NCBI GenBank assembly: GCA_030151245.1
Contig: JASLEF010000016.1
Location: 1-58,077 of the forward strand
Reading direction: 5' to 3'
From: Ignatzschineria sp.
Lineage (GTDB): Bacteria; Pseudomonadota; Gammaproteobacteria; Cardiobacteriales; Wohlfahrtiimonadaceae
DNA length: 58,077 nucleotides
Shown: piece by piece, positions 35,891-44,799 of the stretch
How the letters are laid out: the number at the start of each line of letters is the position of its first letter
Numbering within the stretch: the first letter of the stretch is position 1
Translations under genes and position numbers: made by a program
The notes under the pieces: generated by a model
The model's database searches: none
What the model saw: the letters and a program-made list of their open reading frames with translations, nothing else
Told to the model about the DNA's origin: nothing

Positions 35891-37228
35891 GTGTCACACC
35901 CCGAAACATTCGCCGCTCAACGTCGCTCTTTCAGATTTCCAGGCCTTGGCGTCCAAATACTTATTGCACTTGCCTTAGGCATTATCGCGGGAAGTATACT
36001 TCACGAATATGGTGCAAAAATCTGGGTCATCGACAATATCCTCAATCCTGCAGGAAAAATTCTCATCACCATGATTAAAATGATTGTGGTTCCCATCGTC
36101 ATTTCAACACTAACCGTGGGGATTGCCGGGGGTGAAAACACGAAAGATCTTGGAAAAATGGGGATTAAAAGTATTATCTACTTTGAGGTTATTACCACTA
36201 TTGCCATTATTGTAGGAATCGTCTCTGCAAATCTTTTTCAACCAGGAGTTGGCGTCGATCTAAGCACGCTTGTGGAAGCTGATATGAGTAGATTTAATGC
36301 CACAATAGAATCGATTGAGGCAACAGAACAAAACCATTTTGTGACCACCATTATGTCAATCTTTCCTAGCAATATCTTTCAAGCCCTGACGGATAATAGC
36401 AATATGCTCTCTATTATCTTTTTCTCAGTGCTGTTTGGACTAGGTCTTGCTCAAATGCCTCAGTCTCAAAAAAAGCCTGTTATTGAGTTCTTACAAGGGG
36501 TTTCAGGAGCAATGTTCAAAGTCACAAATATGATTATGCGCTACGCCCCTATTGGTGTCTTTGCTTTAATTGCTGCGACTGTAGCAAGCTTCGGATTCGA
36601 ATCTCTCTACCCACTCTTAAAACTGGTATTAGTCGTTTATGGAACCATTATCTTCTTTGCAATTGTTGTCTTAGGTGGTGTCGCGGCAATCTGCGGCTTT
36701 AATATATTTACGCTCTTTAAAGTCTTAAAGGATGAATTGATCTTAGCCTATACCACGGCTAGTTCTGAGACGGTACTCCCCAGAATCATGGAGAAAATGC
36801 AAGCGTATGGCGCCCCCGAAAAAGTCACAGGTTTTGTCATTCCTATAGGTTACTCCTTTAATCTCGATGGCTCGACCCTCTATCAAAGTATTGCGGCCAT
36901 CTTTTTAGCACAAATTACCGGCATTGATCTCTCCCTTAGTGATCAAATCTTACTAGTGATTACCTTAATGCTCACCTCAAAAGGGATGGCCGGAGTTCCT
37001 GGTGCTGCCATTGTTGTTATCTTAGCAACCGTTGGTACTGTCGGTATCCCTGCTGAAAGCGTGGCCTATATTATAGGGATTGACCGCATTTTAGATATGG
37101 CTAGAACCGCTTTAAATGTCATTGGTAACGCTTTAGCTGCTCTTGTCATCGCGAAATGGGAAGGTTGTTTTGATCAGAAAAAAGCTGATCAGTATTTCAC
37201 CAACATCGCTCCTGAACTTGATCACTAA
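35891..37228 (+). CDS. gltP: Proton/sodium:glutamate-aspartate symporter
   Basis: A dicarboxylate/amino acid:cation symporter closely following E. coli GltP in wording: AGKILITMIKMIVVPIVIST, YFEVITTIAIIVGI, TTASSETVLPRIMEKM and GYSFNLDGSTLYQSIAAIF, ending RILDMARTALNVIGNALA. These include the serine-rich re-entrant loop and the substrate-binding helix 8. I chose GTG at 35891 because AGGAG is 7 nt upstream. An in-frame ATG at 35858 has no such site and would add 11 residues unlike the family. From GTG it is 445 aa. It lies between tRNA-Gly copies 3 and 4. Confidence 0.92.
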   Translation: MSHPETFAAQRRSFRFPGLGVQILIALALGIIAGSILHEYGAKIWVIDNILNPAGKILITMIKMIVVPIVISTLTVGIAGGENTKDLGKMGIKSIIYFEVITTIAIIVGIVSANLFQPGVGVDLSTLVEADMSRFNATIESIEATEQNHFVTTIMSIFPSNIFQALTDNSNMLSIIFFSVLFGLGLAQMPQSQKKPVIEFLQGVSGAMFKVTNMIMRYAPIGVFALIAATVASFGFESLYPLLKLVLVVYGTIIFFAIVVLGGVAAICGFNIFTLFKVLKDELILAYTTASSETVLPRIMEKMQAYGAPEKVTGFVIPIGYSFNLDGSTLYQSIAAIFLAQITGIDLSLSDQILLVITLMLTSKGMAGVPGAAIVVILATVGTVGIPAESVAYIIGIDRILDMARTALNVIGNALAALVIAKWEGCFDQKKADQYFTNIAPELDH

Positions 37229-37243
37229 AGTTTTAAATTGAGT

Positions 37244-37333
37244 GATCTTAAAATTTGCTTAATTAAGATCAACAACCAGCAGCCCGATTTAATCATCTCT
37301 CTTTAAGTGCTTCTATTCATTTAAAGAGAGATG
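37244..37333. repeat. Two perfect hairpins after gltP, without a T-run
   Basis: GATCTTAA/TTAAGATC (37244-37251, 37263-37270; 8 bp) and CATCTCTCTTTAA/TTAAAGAGAGATG (37294-37306, 37321-37333; 13 bp, 14-nt loop). Neither is followed by T on the plus strand, so they are not classic terminators; they may protect the gltP 3' end. Confidence 0.55.
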
Positions 37334-37407
37334 CAGCAAAAGAGGTTTAGAAAGAGCGATAGATAATCACCATAACAATATCTTTTATCTGATAAACCGT
37401 GAAAAAC

Positions 37408-37441
37408 AAAAAACCGAACCCTAATAAAAGGGTTCGGTTTT
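37408..37441 (-). terminator. Terminator of tRNA-Gly copy 4
   Basis: AAAACCGAACCC (37410-37421) pairs over 12 bp with GGGTTCGGTTTT (37430-37441), T-run on the minus strand. Related in sequence to the copy 1 terminator. Confidence 0.9.
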
Positions 37442-37446
37442 AAATT

Positions 37447-37522
<76 letters not shown>

Positions 37523-37535
37523 AGAAGATGTGACT

Positions 37536-37563
37536 ATTATAGATTTTTTTTTGAATCTGTCAA
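37536..37563 (-). promoter_or_regulatory. Promoter of tRNA-Gly copy 4
   Basis: On the minus strand TTGACA (37558-37563), 16 nt, TATAAT (37536-37541): full consensus, as in copy 1. Confidence 0.92.
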
Positions 37564-37799
37564 ACAGCATTCCGAGCAATTAATTGTCAGCACACGTCTG
37601 AAAATCACGCTAATAATAATTCGCTTATCCCCCTAGATCATTTATTGACGACTGATATCACCTATGACAATATGCCTCTAAATTTTACGATTGATTCACT
37701 TTAGAGATTTGTCAAAATGCCGTATGATCTAATACTATTCTTATTTATATAATAACGATCCGAAGACGATCTTGTAAAAACAATTATAAAGGGAAAATT

Positions 37800-39617
37800 A
37801 TGCTACAAAGGCTTACTAGAACAATAGGGATGTTGACGCTGCTAGTGATCATCGCATTCACCACTCCGCTTCAGGCTCAATCACTCTTTAATCAATCCCA
37901 AAATACTTCTCCTCCCACTTCGATTGGTCTAGACCCTTCGACCCTACTTCGTCCAACACAAGCCTTTATTCCCTCAATTCATCTACAAAATGCCGCCAAT
38001 GGGGAGTTAGTATTAATGTGGGATATCAATCCTGACTACTATCTCTATAAAGATAAGATCTTTATCACCCTTAGAAATAATCACGGCACCTTACAAGAAG
38101 TTATTCTTCCACAAGGGAAAGATCATGAAGATGAGTTTTTTGGTCAGCAAGAGATCTATGACACCGCGCTTGTAATCCCTTTACAAATAGAAAATGCCGC
38201 TAATCTTAATACCGCCTACTTTGAGATCGAAGCACAAGGATGCGCAAAGAGTGGTTATTGCTTTGCGCCACAAAATTATGAATTAAAGGTTGAGATCAAT
38301 CCTGAGGTTAATCCTGATAATGACCTTTTATCTCAAACACCTATTGACACCAATGATGCAATGCCAGAGATGATGGCAGAACATGATCGTCTCTCACAAT
38401 ATTTAGAAGATAACCAATATCTCGCCATCCCACTCTTTTTCGTCTTAGGATTACTCTTAACATTTACCCCATGTGTTCTGCCAATGTTGCCAATTTTATC
38501 CGGGATCCTTACAAAAAGCGGACAGATATCTCCCAAAAAAGGCTTTTCAATCTCCCTTGTATACGTACTTTCCATGAGTTTCGTCTATACGCTAGTGGGA
38601 TTATTAGCAGCATACTTTGGTAAAGGTTTAGCCGGATTTTTACAGAATTCTTACACCTTAATTGGCTTTGGTACCCTATTTATCTTGCTCTCTTTGAGTA
38701 TGTTTGGCCTCTATCAAATCCAAATGCCGGCGTTTATCCAATCTCGCTTGAGCATTCTCAGTAATAAGCAGTCCGGAAAAAGCGGCTATCTTGGTACAGC
38801 GATTATGGGCATGCTATCAGCATTAATTGTTGGCCCTTGTGTGACAGCCCCTTTAATCGGCATTATTACGCTTGTTGCGCAAACACAAAATTACTTTTTA
38901 GGCGGCGCTGCGCTCTTTAGTATGAGCATGGGAATGGGTATCCCTCTCCTTATTCTAGGCGCCTCTTCTGGTCATTTACTACCGAAAGTCGGGCCATGGA
39001 TGGATAAGATCAAAGTTCTCTTTGGCTTTATGCTCTTAGGGCTTGCGGCTTACTTCATCGGTTTAACACTTCCCCTCTATTGGGAGCAGATGCTCTATGC
39101 AGCCATTGCCTTTGCTTCTGCTATTTGGTTAATTGTTTCGATCGTTGAAAGCCACGGAAAAATTAGACTCTTCTTTGGTGCCTTAGCGCTAGGAACCATG
39201 CTCTTTGGAGCACAAGCTATCAATGACTCAACCAGAGTGATCGAAACAGCAACCTTCTTACCTGTAAAAGGAATTTCAGGCTTAAACGAAGGGCTTTCCC
39301 AAAATCAGGGCCGCATCACAATGCTAGAGTTCAATGCCGATTGGTGCGTTGCTTGTAAAGAGATGGAAAAATATGTTTTTAGTGACCCTGAAGTGAAAGC
39401 TAAAATGGCAGAAATGCACCTTTTAGTCAGCAACGTCACAAGTAATGATGTGCAAGATCAGCGTTTACAAGAACACTTTAATATCTTTGGCCCGCCAGCA
39501 ATGCTCTTCTTTGATCAAGAAGGAAGAGAGATGCCAAATTTCCGTGTCATGGGGAGCGTTCCTAAAGAAGATTTCTTGCGTCATATCAATTATATTATTG
39601 ATCACTACCAAGATTAA
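37800..39617 (+). CDS. dsbD: Thiol:disulfide interchange protein DsbD
   Basis: DsbD carries electrons from cytoplasmic thioredoxin across the inner membrane to periplasmic DsbC, DsbG and cytochrome maturation proteins. At 605 aa it has the full three-part layout. A signal peptide (about residues 1-27, ending LQAQS) leads into an N-terminal periplasmic domain with its cysteine pair in GCAKSGYCFAP. The membrane core has eight helices, with the first redox cysteine in TPCVLPMLP and the partner in GPCVTAPL. The C-terminal thioredoxin-like domain has the CXXC site WCVACKEME. Ribosome site AAAGGGA precedes the ATG. It would also support haem attachment to TorC. No dsbC or cutA is adjacent. Confidence 0.96.
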   Translation: MLQRLTRTIGMLTLLVIIAFTTPLQAQSLFNQSQNTSPPTSIGLDPSTLLRPTQAFIPSIHLQNAANGELVLMWDINPDYYLYKDKIFITLRNNHGTLQEVILPQGKDHEDEFFGQQEIYDTALVIPLQIENAANLNTAYFEIEAQGCAKSGYCFAPQNYELKVEINPEVNPDNDLLSQTPIDTNDAMPEMMAEHDRLSQYLEDNQYLAIPLFFVLGLLLTFTPCVLPMLPILSGILTKSGQISPKKGFSISLVYVLSMSFVYTLVGLLAAYFGKGLAGFLQNSYTLIGFGTLFILLSLSMFGLYQIQMPAFIQSRLSILSNKQSGKSGYLGTAIMGMLSALIVGPCVTAPLIGIITLVAQTQNYFLGGAALFSMSMGMGIPLLILGASSGHLLPKVGPWMDKIKVLFGFMLLGLAAYFIGLTLPLYWEQMLYAAIAFASAIWLIVSIVESHGKIRLFFGALALGTMLFGAQAINDSTRVIETATFLPVKGISGLNEGLSQNQGRITMLEFNADWCVACKEMEKYVFSDPEVKAKMAEMHLLVSNVTSNDVQDQRLQEHFNIFGPPAMLFFDQEGREMPNFRVMGSVPKEDFLRHINYIIDHYQD

Positions 39618-39691
39618 TCTCGAGATTTTAAATAAATCGTACTATTCGCTATTCAAATAGCCCCTTATAATCTTTTCTCAACTCCTTTATC

Positions 39692-39715
39692 AAGCCCTTC
39701 ATCGAAGGGCTTTTT
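39692..39715 (+). terminator. Terminator of dsbD
   Basis: AAGCCCTTC (39692-39700) pairs with GAAGGGCTT (39704-39712) around ATC, followed by TTT. About 75 nt past the stop. Confidence 0.88.
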
Positions 39716-40032
39716 ACTTCTGCTTTTTTTCTTCTTACTATTTTTTTAAACATATCTGCCGTTATTATTAATAACGGCAAATGATATCATCCCACAAAAT
39801 CTCTAGCCAACATCTCCGCGCTTTTAATACCGCCTTTAATCAGACAAACTTCCACCGATTTCATTATCAAACTCATCAAAAGATCTGTTCGAACTCCTCC
39901 CTTGAGTGATATCAGTTTTGTTGTACCCCCTACTTTGGTAGGCTTTTTAAGAGATAGATGACGAGATAGCCCTCTAAACATGAAGGGATTCCATTCTACC
40001 TCCTTCAGAATTCAGCTTGTTCTTCACCCAAT

Positions 40033-40059
40033 AAAAAAGACCATCATTGATGGTCTTTT
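40033..40059 (-). terminator. Terminator of murA
   Basis: AAAAGACCATC (40035-40045) pairs with GATGGTCTTTT (40049-40059) around ATT, with a T-run on the minus strand. About 65 nt past the murA stop. Confidence 0.88.
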
Positions 40060-40122
40060 CGAGATGATTATTATGATAAAGAATATCACTAAATCATGTG
40101 ATTAATAGTAATTGCGAGAGGT

Positions 40123-41397
40123 TTACTCTATCGTCACTCGTCGAATCTTCGCCCCTAGATTTGTCAGCTTCTCTTCGATATTTTCATAGCCTCGATCTAA
40201 ATGATGGAGCGCTCCAATACTGGTAGTTCCTTCTGCTACTAATCCTGCTAAGATTAATGCCGCTGAGGCTCGAAGATCTGTTGCGGTAACATCTGCCCCA
40301 GAGAGTTTTTCAACACCATCAATCAACGCTAAGCGATTATCAACTTTGATATTCGCTCCCATACGCGCCAGTTCATTAGCATGCATGAAACGATTTTCAA
40401 AAATTGTTTCTGTAATAGAAGATGTTCCTTCAGAAATCGCGGCCATCGCCATAAATTGTGCTTGCATATCCGTCGCAAGCAGTGGATATGGTGCAGTTTT
40501 TAAACGAAGCGTTTTTAATGTTGGCGCTCCCTTATAAACCCGAATCGAATGGCTTGTCACATCCACATTCACTCCTGCTTGCTTCAATGCAGAGGTCACG
40601 GACTCTAAATGTTCAGGAATACAATCTTCAATGGTAATATCTCCAAAGGTCATTGCCGCCGCCACCATATAAGTACCAATCTCAATACGATCTGGCATGA
40701 CGGTGTATTCTCCGCCTAATAGCTGTGTCACACCGGTAATGGTTAATCGACTCGTACCAATCCCCTCGATTTTCGCTCCCAACATGTTGAGCATATTCGC
40801 AAGATCATCTACTTCAGGCTCTTTGGCACAGTTTTCTAAGATTGTGACACCTTCAGCTAGAACTGCGGCCATTAAGACATTTTCAACACCCGTTACAGTA
40901 ATGACATCAAAAGCATGATGAACCCCTTGTAAACGGCCATTGCTCGCTTTTGCTTGTACATAACCATGTGCGATATTTATCTCGGCACCTAGTGCTTCCA
41001 TACCCAATAGATGCTGATCTACCGGACGACTACCAATTGGGCATCCGCCAGGAAGAGAGACTTCTGCTTGTCCAAACTTCGCTAAAATAGGACCTAGTAC
41101 CAAAATTGATGCGCGCATTTGACTCACAAGGTCATGATTCGCACGAGTTTTTTCAATACCTCGAGGATCAACAACTAATGTATTTCCTTGATAATGGACA
41201 GTTGCCCCTAAGTCTTCTAAGATTTTTGACAACACAATGACATCTTGTAGCTTCGGAACATTATGAAGCGTTACAGGCTCTGTTGCTAAAATAGTTGCTG
41301 CTAAAATCGGTAAAACAGCATTTTTGGCACCACTAGCACGAACAGTCCCTTTCAGAGGACCGTTTCCCTCAACGAGGAGACGTTCTTTGTCACTCAT
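40123..41397 (-). CDS. murA: UDP-N-acetylglucosamine 1-carboxyvinyltransferase
   Basis: MurA transfers enolpyruvate from PEP to UDP-GlcNAc, the first committed step of peptidoglycan synthesis, in the cytoplasm. I start it at ATG 41397, in a TAATG overlap with the ibaG stop, with GGAG 6 nt upstream; the ATG at 41409 would add four residues inside ibaG. From this start it is 424 aa. The fosfomycin-target cysteine is C119 in LPGGCPIGSRPVD, and the conserved lysine is K26 in SGAKNA. The HRLDRG-like HLDRGYENIEEKL close is typical. Its coupling with ibaG matches the E. coli gene order. Confidence 0.98.
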   Translation of the reverse strand: MSDKERLLVEGNGPLKGTVRASGAKNAVLPILAATILATEPVTLHNVPKLQDVIVLSKILEDLGATVHYQGNTLVVDPRGIEKTRANHDLVSQMRASILVLGPILAKFGQAEVSLPGGCPIGSRPVDQHLLGMEALGAEINIAHGYVQAKASNGRLQGVHHAFDVITVTGVENVLMAAVLAEGVTILENCAKEPEVDDLANMLNMLGAKIEGIGTSRLTITGVTQLLGGEYTVMPDRIEIGTYMVAAAMTFGDITIEDCIPEHLESVTSALKQAGVNVDVTSHSIRVYKGAPTLKTLRLKTAPYPLLATDMQAQFMAMAAISEGTSSITETIFENRFMHANELARMGANIKVDNRLALIDGVEKLSGADVTATDLRASAALILAGLVAEGTTSIGALHHLDRGYENIEEKLTNLGAKIRRVTIE

Positions 41398-41636
41398 TAC
41401 TTGCTCCATTCTGCTGGGGTATATGTTTTTAGTGCTAACGCATGAATCTCTTCTGTTTCAAGGCGATTTCCTAAAGTTGCATAAACCATTTTATGTTGCT
41501 TTAACATCGAGATACCTTCAAATTCAGGGCTGACGACAATCCCTTCAAAATGCACACCATCTTCACCTTTAATCTCGATGAAATCACACTTTAAACCTGC
41601 TTGAATCAACTCTTGAACTTTTTCTTTTGTCATCAT
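41397..41636 (-). CDS. ibaG: BolA-family protein IbaG
   Basis: A 79-aa member of the BolA family, IbaG type, which partners monothiol glutaredoxins in iron-sulfur handling. The signature is the C-terminal stretch HALALKTYTPAEW, with MLKQHKMVYATLG in the middle and conserved His near residue 65. The stop TAA shares its last A with the murA ATG, so the two are translationally coupled, as in enterobacteria. The mla genes that precede ibaG in E. coli are missing; the upstream side is a long gap. Confidence 0.93.
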   Translation of the reverse strand: MMTKEKVQELIQAGLKCDFIEIKGEDGVHFEGIVVSPEFEGISMLKQHKMVYATLGNRLETEEIHALALKTYTPAEWSK

Positions 41637-42603
41637 GGTTATTATATTCCTTACTCCAAATTGATTAATACGTTACATATCTTTGCGTTAACTTTATATT
41701 CTCATTAAAGTTTTTTGAAGATATACAACTTGGGTAGTATCAAAATTCGCTATGACCTTTCTCGATCTTTCAATCATCAATGCGACATTCCTGATTTAGT
41801 GTCGTCTATTATGCCATGATCCTAGAGAGATTTTTATATATTGCACAATTTCCATCTGCCCCTTAACAAAGATCAATGAACCCTTAAAATATCCCCCATC
41901 AAAAAGCCTCTTTCTTGCAAAGATCATGATTTAACAATCCTACTAAGATCTTAAATATATCGATAGATCGCACCAAAAAACACCGTACCATGCCCAATTT
42001 TGGGGCTTATTGGCTTTTTTAGGCATTGTTGATTAACCATTTTCCTCAAATCAACAGATAGATAGCTTCTGGATTTTTACACTCCTGACTAAGCGCTTCA
42101 ATAAGCCATGTTAAAAAGAACAACGATAGAACAAGAGACTGAACAAACTTAGCGAGAAAAATGACAAACAATAAAGGACAGAAGATTGCAACATCCCTTC
42201 AGTGTCAAACTCTACTTTGACCAATTCTGTCCCCCGACATTCAACAGAACTTTTAATAGAACAACTTCAATCGATTTCATAATTAATAAGAGTTTTTAAG
42301 CGTGATCCCCACAGACGCAAACCTTGATTAAATTTTACACAGACAGATCTCAATCATTGTCAATAGAATCATTCCTACCCTCTTTACCGCCTAAAATTTT
42401 AAAATAAAATCTTCTTTAATAGATCAACGATTACAACTTGTTAATGCCTTAGCGCTTCATAAAATTCTTTGTTAAAGATCATAAAAATATCGCTAACTAA
42501 TGCCCTATCTATCAATCATCTTTCCTATCTTCATGATTTTATGCTCTATCTTTGTTACCATGAAATGTCTTTTCGTAAAAAACGATATTTATATAGAGAG
42601 CCT
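41637..42603. other. Long gap between ibaG and the MscS-like gene
   Basis: About 970 nt with no gene that I can support. An open frame running into the MscS-like ORF from 42469 is probably leader. Structure is limited to a GCCC/GGGGC hairpin near 41994-42010 and the nested hairpin at 42176-42232. Confidence 0.5.
42176..42232. repeat. Nested hairpin in the gap upstream of the MscS-like gene
   Basis: GGACAGAA (42176-42183) pairs exactly with TTCTGTCC (42225-42232). Inside, GTCAAA (42204-42209) pairs with TTTGAC (42216-42221) around CTCTAC. No T-run follows on either strand. It may be part of a non-coding RNA or the leader of the downstream gene. Confidence 0.45.
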
Positions 42604-44313
42604 ATGATTAATTACAAAATGACTTTACGAGCACTGTTAAGCCTATTTCTTCTCTCATGGATGATGACTTTTGTTTCAGCACAAACCGTTGCTGAAAGAG
42701 CGATTACCCCAACCATTGAATGCTGTGAAGTACTGGAATCCACAGAAACCTCCATTATTGATACACAAAATAAGATTGCGGCATTAAAAATCGAATTAAA
42801 TGAAGCCGTCACCCAGGAGACAAAGGGCGAAATCGAGGAAAAGATTAATCAACTTCAAGCCCGTTTAACCCAATCTCGTACCGAATTTGAAAAGTATGCC
42901 CTTGGCGGCGTGGATATCAGCTTTTTGACTAAGACAGATAATAACGAAGATCTTACTTATGATTGGCAAGCTGAATTGTTACAGATTGTACAACCTGTCT
43001 TTTCAGAAATTCAACGCTTAACCAAAGCAACTCGTGAAAAAGAAGAGATCAATCGTGAACTCACTCTTACTAACGAAAAAATTGCCAGTCTTGAGCAGGG
43101 ATTAACCTATTTAAAAGGGATCCCCCAAGACAAACTCGAGCCGGCGGTCATCAAAAAATTAGAGACAATTGATAGTAATTGGACCGCTTTTTTAAAAGAT
43201 TTAAAACGCGATCGGGATCATTACAATAATCTCCTCGAAGCCATGACCACCGATAAATCTTTCCTAGAATCTTTAAAGGATGGGATTGTAGACTTTCTCA
43301 AGGGCCGTGGGCTCATTCTTCTGACCTCATTTGCAACCTTTATTCTCGTTCTCTACCTCTTAACAAAGTTACTCGATTTCTTTGTGAATCGGCACCAAAA
43401 TAACAGCCATGGTCAACAAAAAGTCAACCTACGTGGTCGTCTCTTTGTCCTCCTTTATCGCGTTATTTCTATTATCGCCTCCATCATTGCATTCTTAATT
43501 GTGCTGCACTCTATGGGAGATATGGTTCTCTTTGGAGTCGCTATTTTAATTTTATTAGCCTTGATTTTTGCCTTTAGAAATTATGTCCCCAAATACTTCT
43601 CCGAAATTCGTCTTTTCCTAAATTTAGGCTCCGCAAGACAAGGAGAACGTGTGATGTATCGTGGTGTACCTTGGTTAATCGAACGTATTACGCTCTATAG
43701 TGCAATCCTGCATAATCCAGCATTAGATAATGGTCGAATTCGTCTGATGCTACCGGAGTTAGAGACACTGACCTCTCGTCCTTTTGATAATGATGAAATC
43801 TGGTTCCCGGCGAAAGTTGGAGAGAGCTTTATCTTACCCAATGGAACTTTTGGGGAGGTTAAACGCCAAACTCCTGAATCTGTCTATTTAAATTCATTTA
43901 ATAGCACGATCATCTATCCTACTGCCGACTTTATCTCGGGCGCACCTACAAACCTCTCTTATGGTTATTATGCGGTAGCAGACTTTGGGTTGTCATATCA
44001 ACATTTTGATACTCCTGTTGATGAAATCTTCACAAAACTTCAGGCCTTTATCATTGAGTTTCTCTCGGATACTGCGTTACATGATCAATATAATTCTCTC
44101 AGCGTAGAATTCCGTAAGATCAACGAAGGCGTTTCACTTGTTTATACAGTGATTGTCTCTATGAAAGGATCCTCTGCTGGCTACTACTTCCAATCAGGTC
44201 GTTTACTACAAGAAGCATGCTTACGTTGTGCCCAAAAAGAAGGATGGAGTATGCCATTTACAAATATCGAAATGCGCGACAGCCAAAACCGGGTGATTTC
44301 ACATAAAGCCTAA
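42604..44313 (+). CDS. MscS-like membrane protein with periplasmic coiled-coil domain
   Basis: I start at ATG 42604 because it opens a clear signal peptide (MTLRALLSLFLLSWMM, cleavage near VSAQ). The longer frame from 42469 has none. The product is 569 aa. Residues about 45-200 are coiled-coil helices, probably periplasmic. Three membrane segments follow around residues 230-330, then a soluble domain with VMYRGVPWLIERI and LPNGTFGEVKRQTPESV that matches the layout of the MscS beta domain. The pore helix lacks the usual Gly/Ala-rich repeat (it reads LILLALIFAFRNYVPKYF), so channel function is uncertain. It may be a diverged mechanosensitive channel. Single gene with its own terminator. Confidence 0.62.
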   Translation: MINYKMTLRALLSLFLLSWMMTFVSAQTVAERAITPTIECCEVLESTETSIIDTQNKIAALKIELNEAVTQETKGEIEEKINQLQARLTQSRTEFEKYALGGVDISFLTKTDNNEDLTYDWQAELLQIVQPVFSEIQRLTKATREKEEINRELTLTNEKIASLEQGLTYLKGIPQDKLEPAVIKKLETIDSNWTAFLKDLKRDRDHYNNLLEAMTTDKSFLESLKDGIVDFLKGRGLILLTSFATFILVLYLLTKLLDFFVNRHQNNSHGQQKVNLRGRLFVLLYRVISIIASIIAFLIVLHSMGDMVLFGVAILILLALIFAFRNYVPKYFSEIRLFLNLGSARQGERVMYRGVPWLIERITLYSAILHNPALDNGRIRLMLPELETLTSRPFDNDEIWFPAKVGESFILPNGTFGEVKRQTPESVYLNSFNSTIIYPTADFISGAPTNLSYGYYAVADFGLSYQHFDTPVDEIFTKLQAFIIEFLSDTALHDQYNSLSVEFRKINEGVSLVYTVIVSMKGSSAGYYFQSGRLLQEACLRCAQKEGWSMPFTNIEMRDSQNRVISHKA

Positions 44314-44343
44314 TCTCCCCTTTGATTAGCTGAGCCACTACTG

Positions 44344-44378
44344 AAGAGCATTCTATAAAGATAGGATGCTCTTTTTTG
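44344..44378 (+). terminator. Terminator of the MscS-like gene
   Basis: AAGAGCATTCTAT (44344-44356) pairs with ATAGGATGCTCTT (44361-44373), with one T-G pair and loop AAAG, followed by TTTT. Confidence 0.85.
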
Positions 44379-44799
44379 TAGTCGATTCATCAAAAATGAT
44401 CAAAGAACACTATAAATGGACTTATAAAAGAGTTTGGAAGGCCAAGCTCATATAAAATTGATAACAACGCTTTTATTAAGCAATCAGTTTAAAATGATCT
44501 TCTTCAACATCTCGTTAAATCGGCACTCAATCTAAGAAGAGATTTTGCCAGCTTCTATCGTTGGTCTATCAGCAGTTAGACTGAGATATTTTGACAACAA
44601 AGTTAGGGATAGATTTCTCAAAGCAATTGCTGCCCTATTAATATCTCATGGTAAATCTTCTTATCATGATATCGTCTAAAAAACTTCCAAAAGCAGGCTC
44701 TTTCCTGCAGGAGATACCAAATATCCGTATAATACCTTTCGGTTAAGAAATCGATAAAATCACTTAAAATGTCAGTCATATAGGGATATTAACAGATCA
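44379..44799. other. Gap upstream of the endonuclease gene
   Basis: About 420 nt with no supportable gene. It holds a GCAGG/CCTGC hairpin (44693-44708) and a TATAAT (44728-44733) that could be the -10 of the endonuclease promoter, though no good -35 is in place. Confidence 0.4.

Noticed and set aside
39787..39981. 64-codon open frame on the minus strand between dsbD and murA
   Set aside because: No ribosome site and no recognisable domain; its translation is basic and unordered. I saw no inverted terminal repeats to support a transposon remnant. The gap is treated as non-coding.
44530..44680. Open stretch reading RYFDNKVRDRFLKAIAALL, faintly like the C-terminus of an IS5-type transposase
   Set aside because: The frame is only about 45 codons, a stop lies just before it, and the RYDK-type match is weak. 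No terminal repeats or target duplication were seen.
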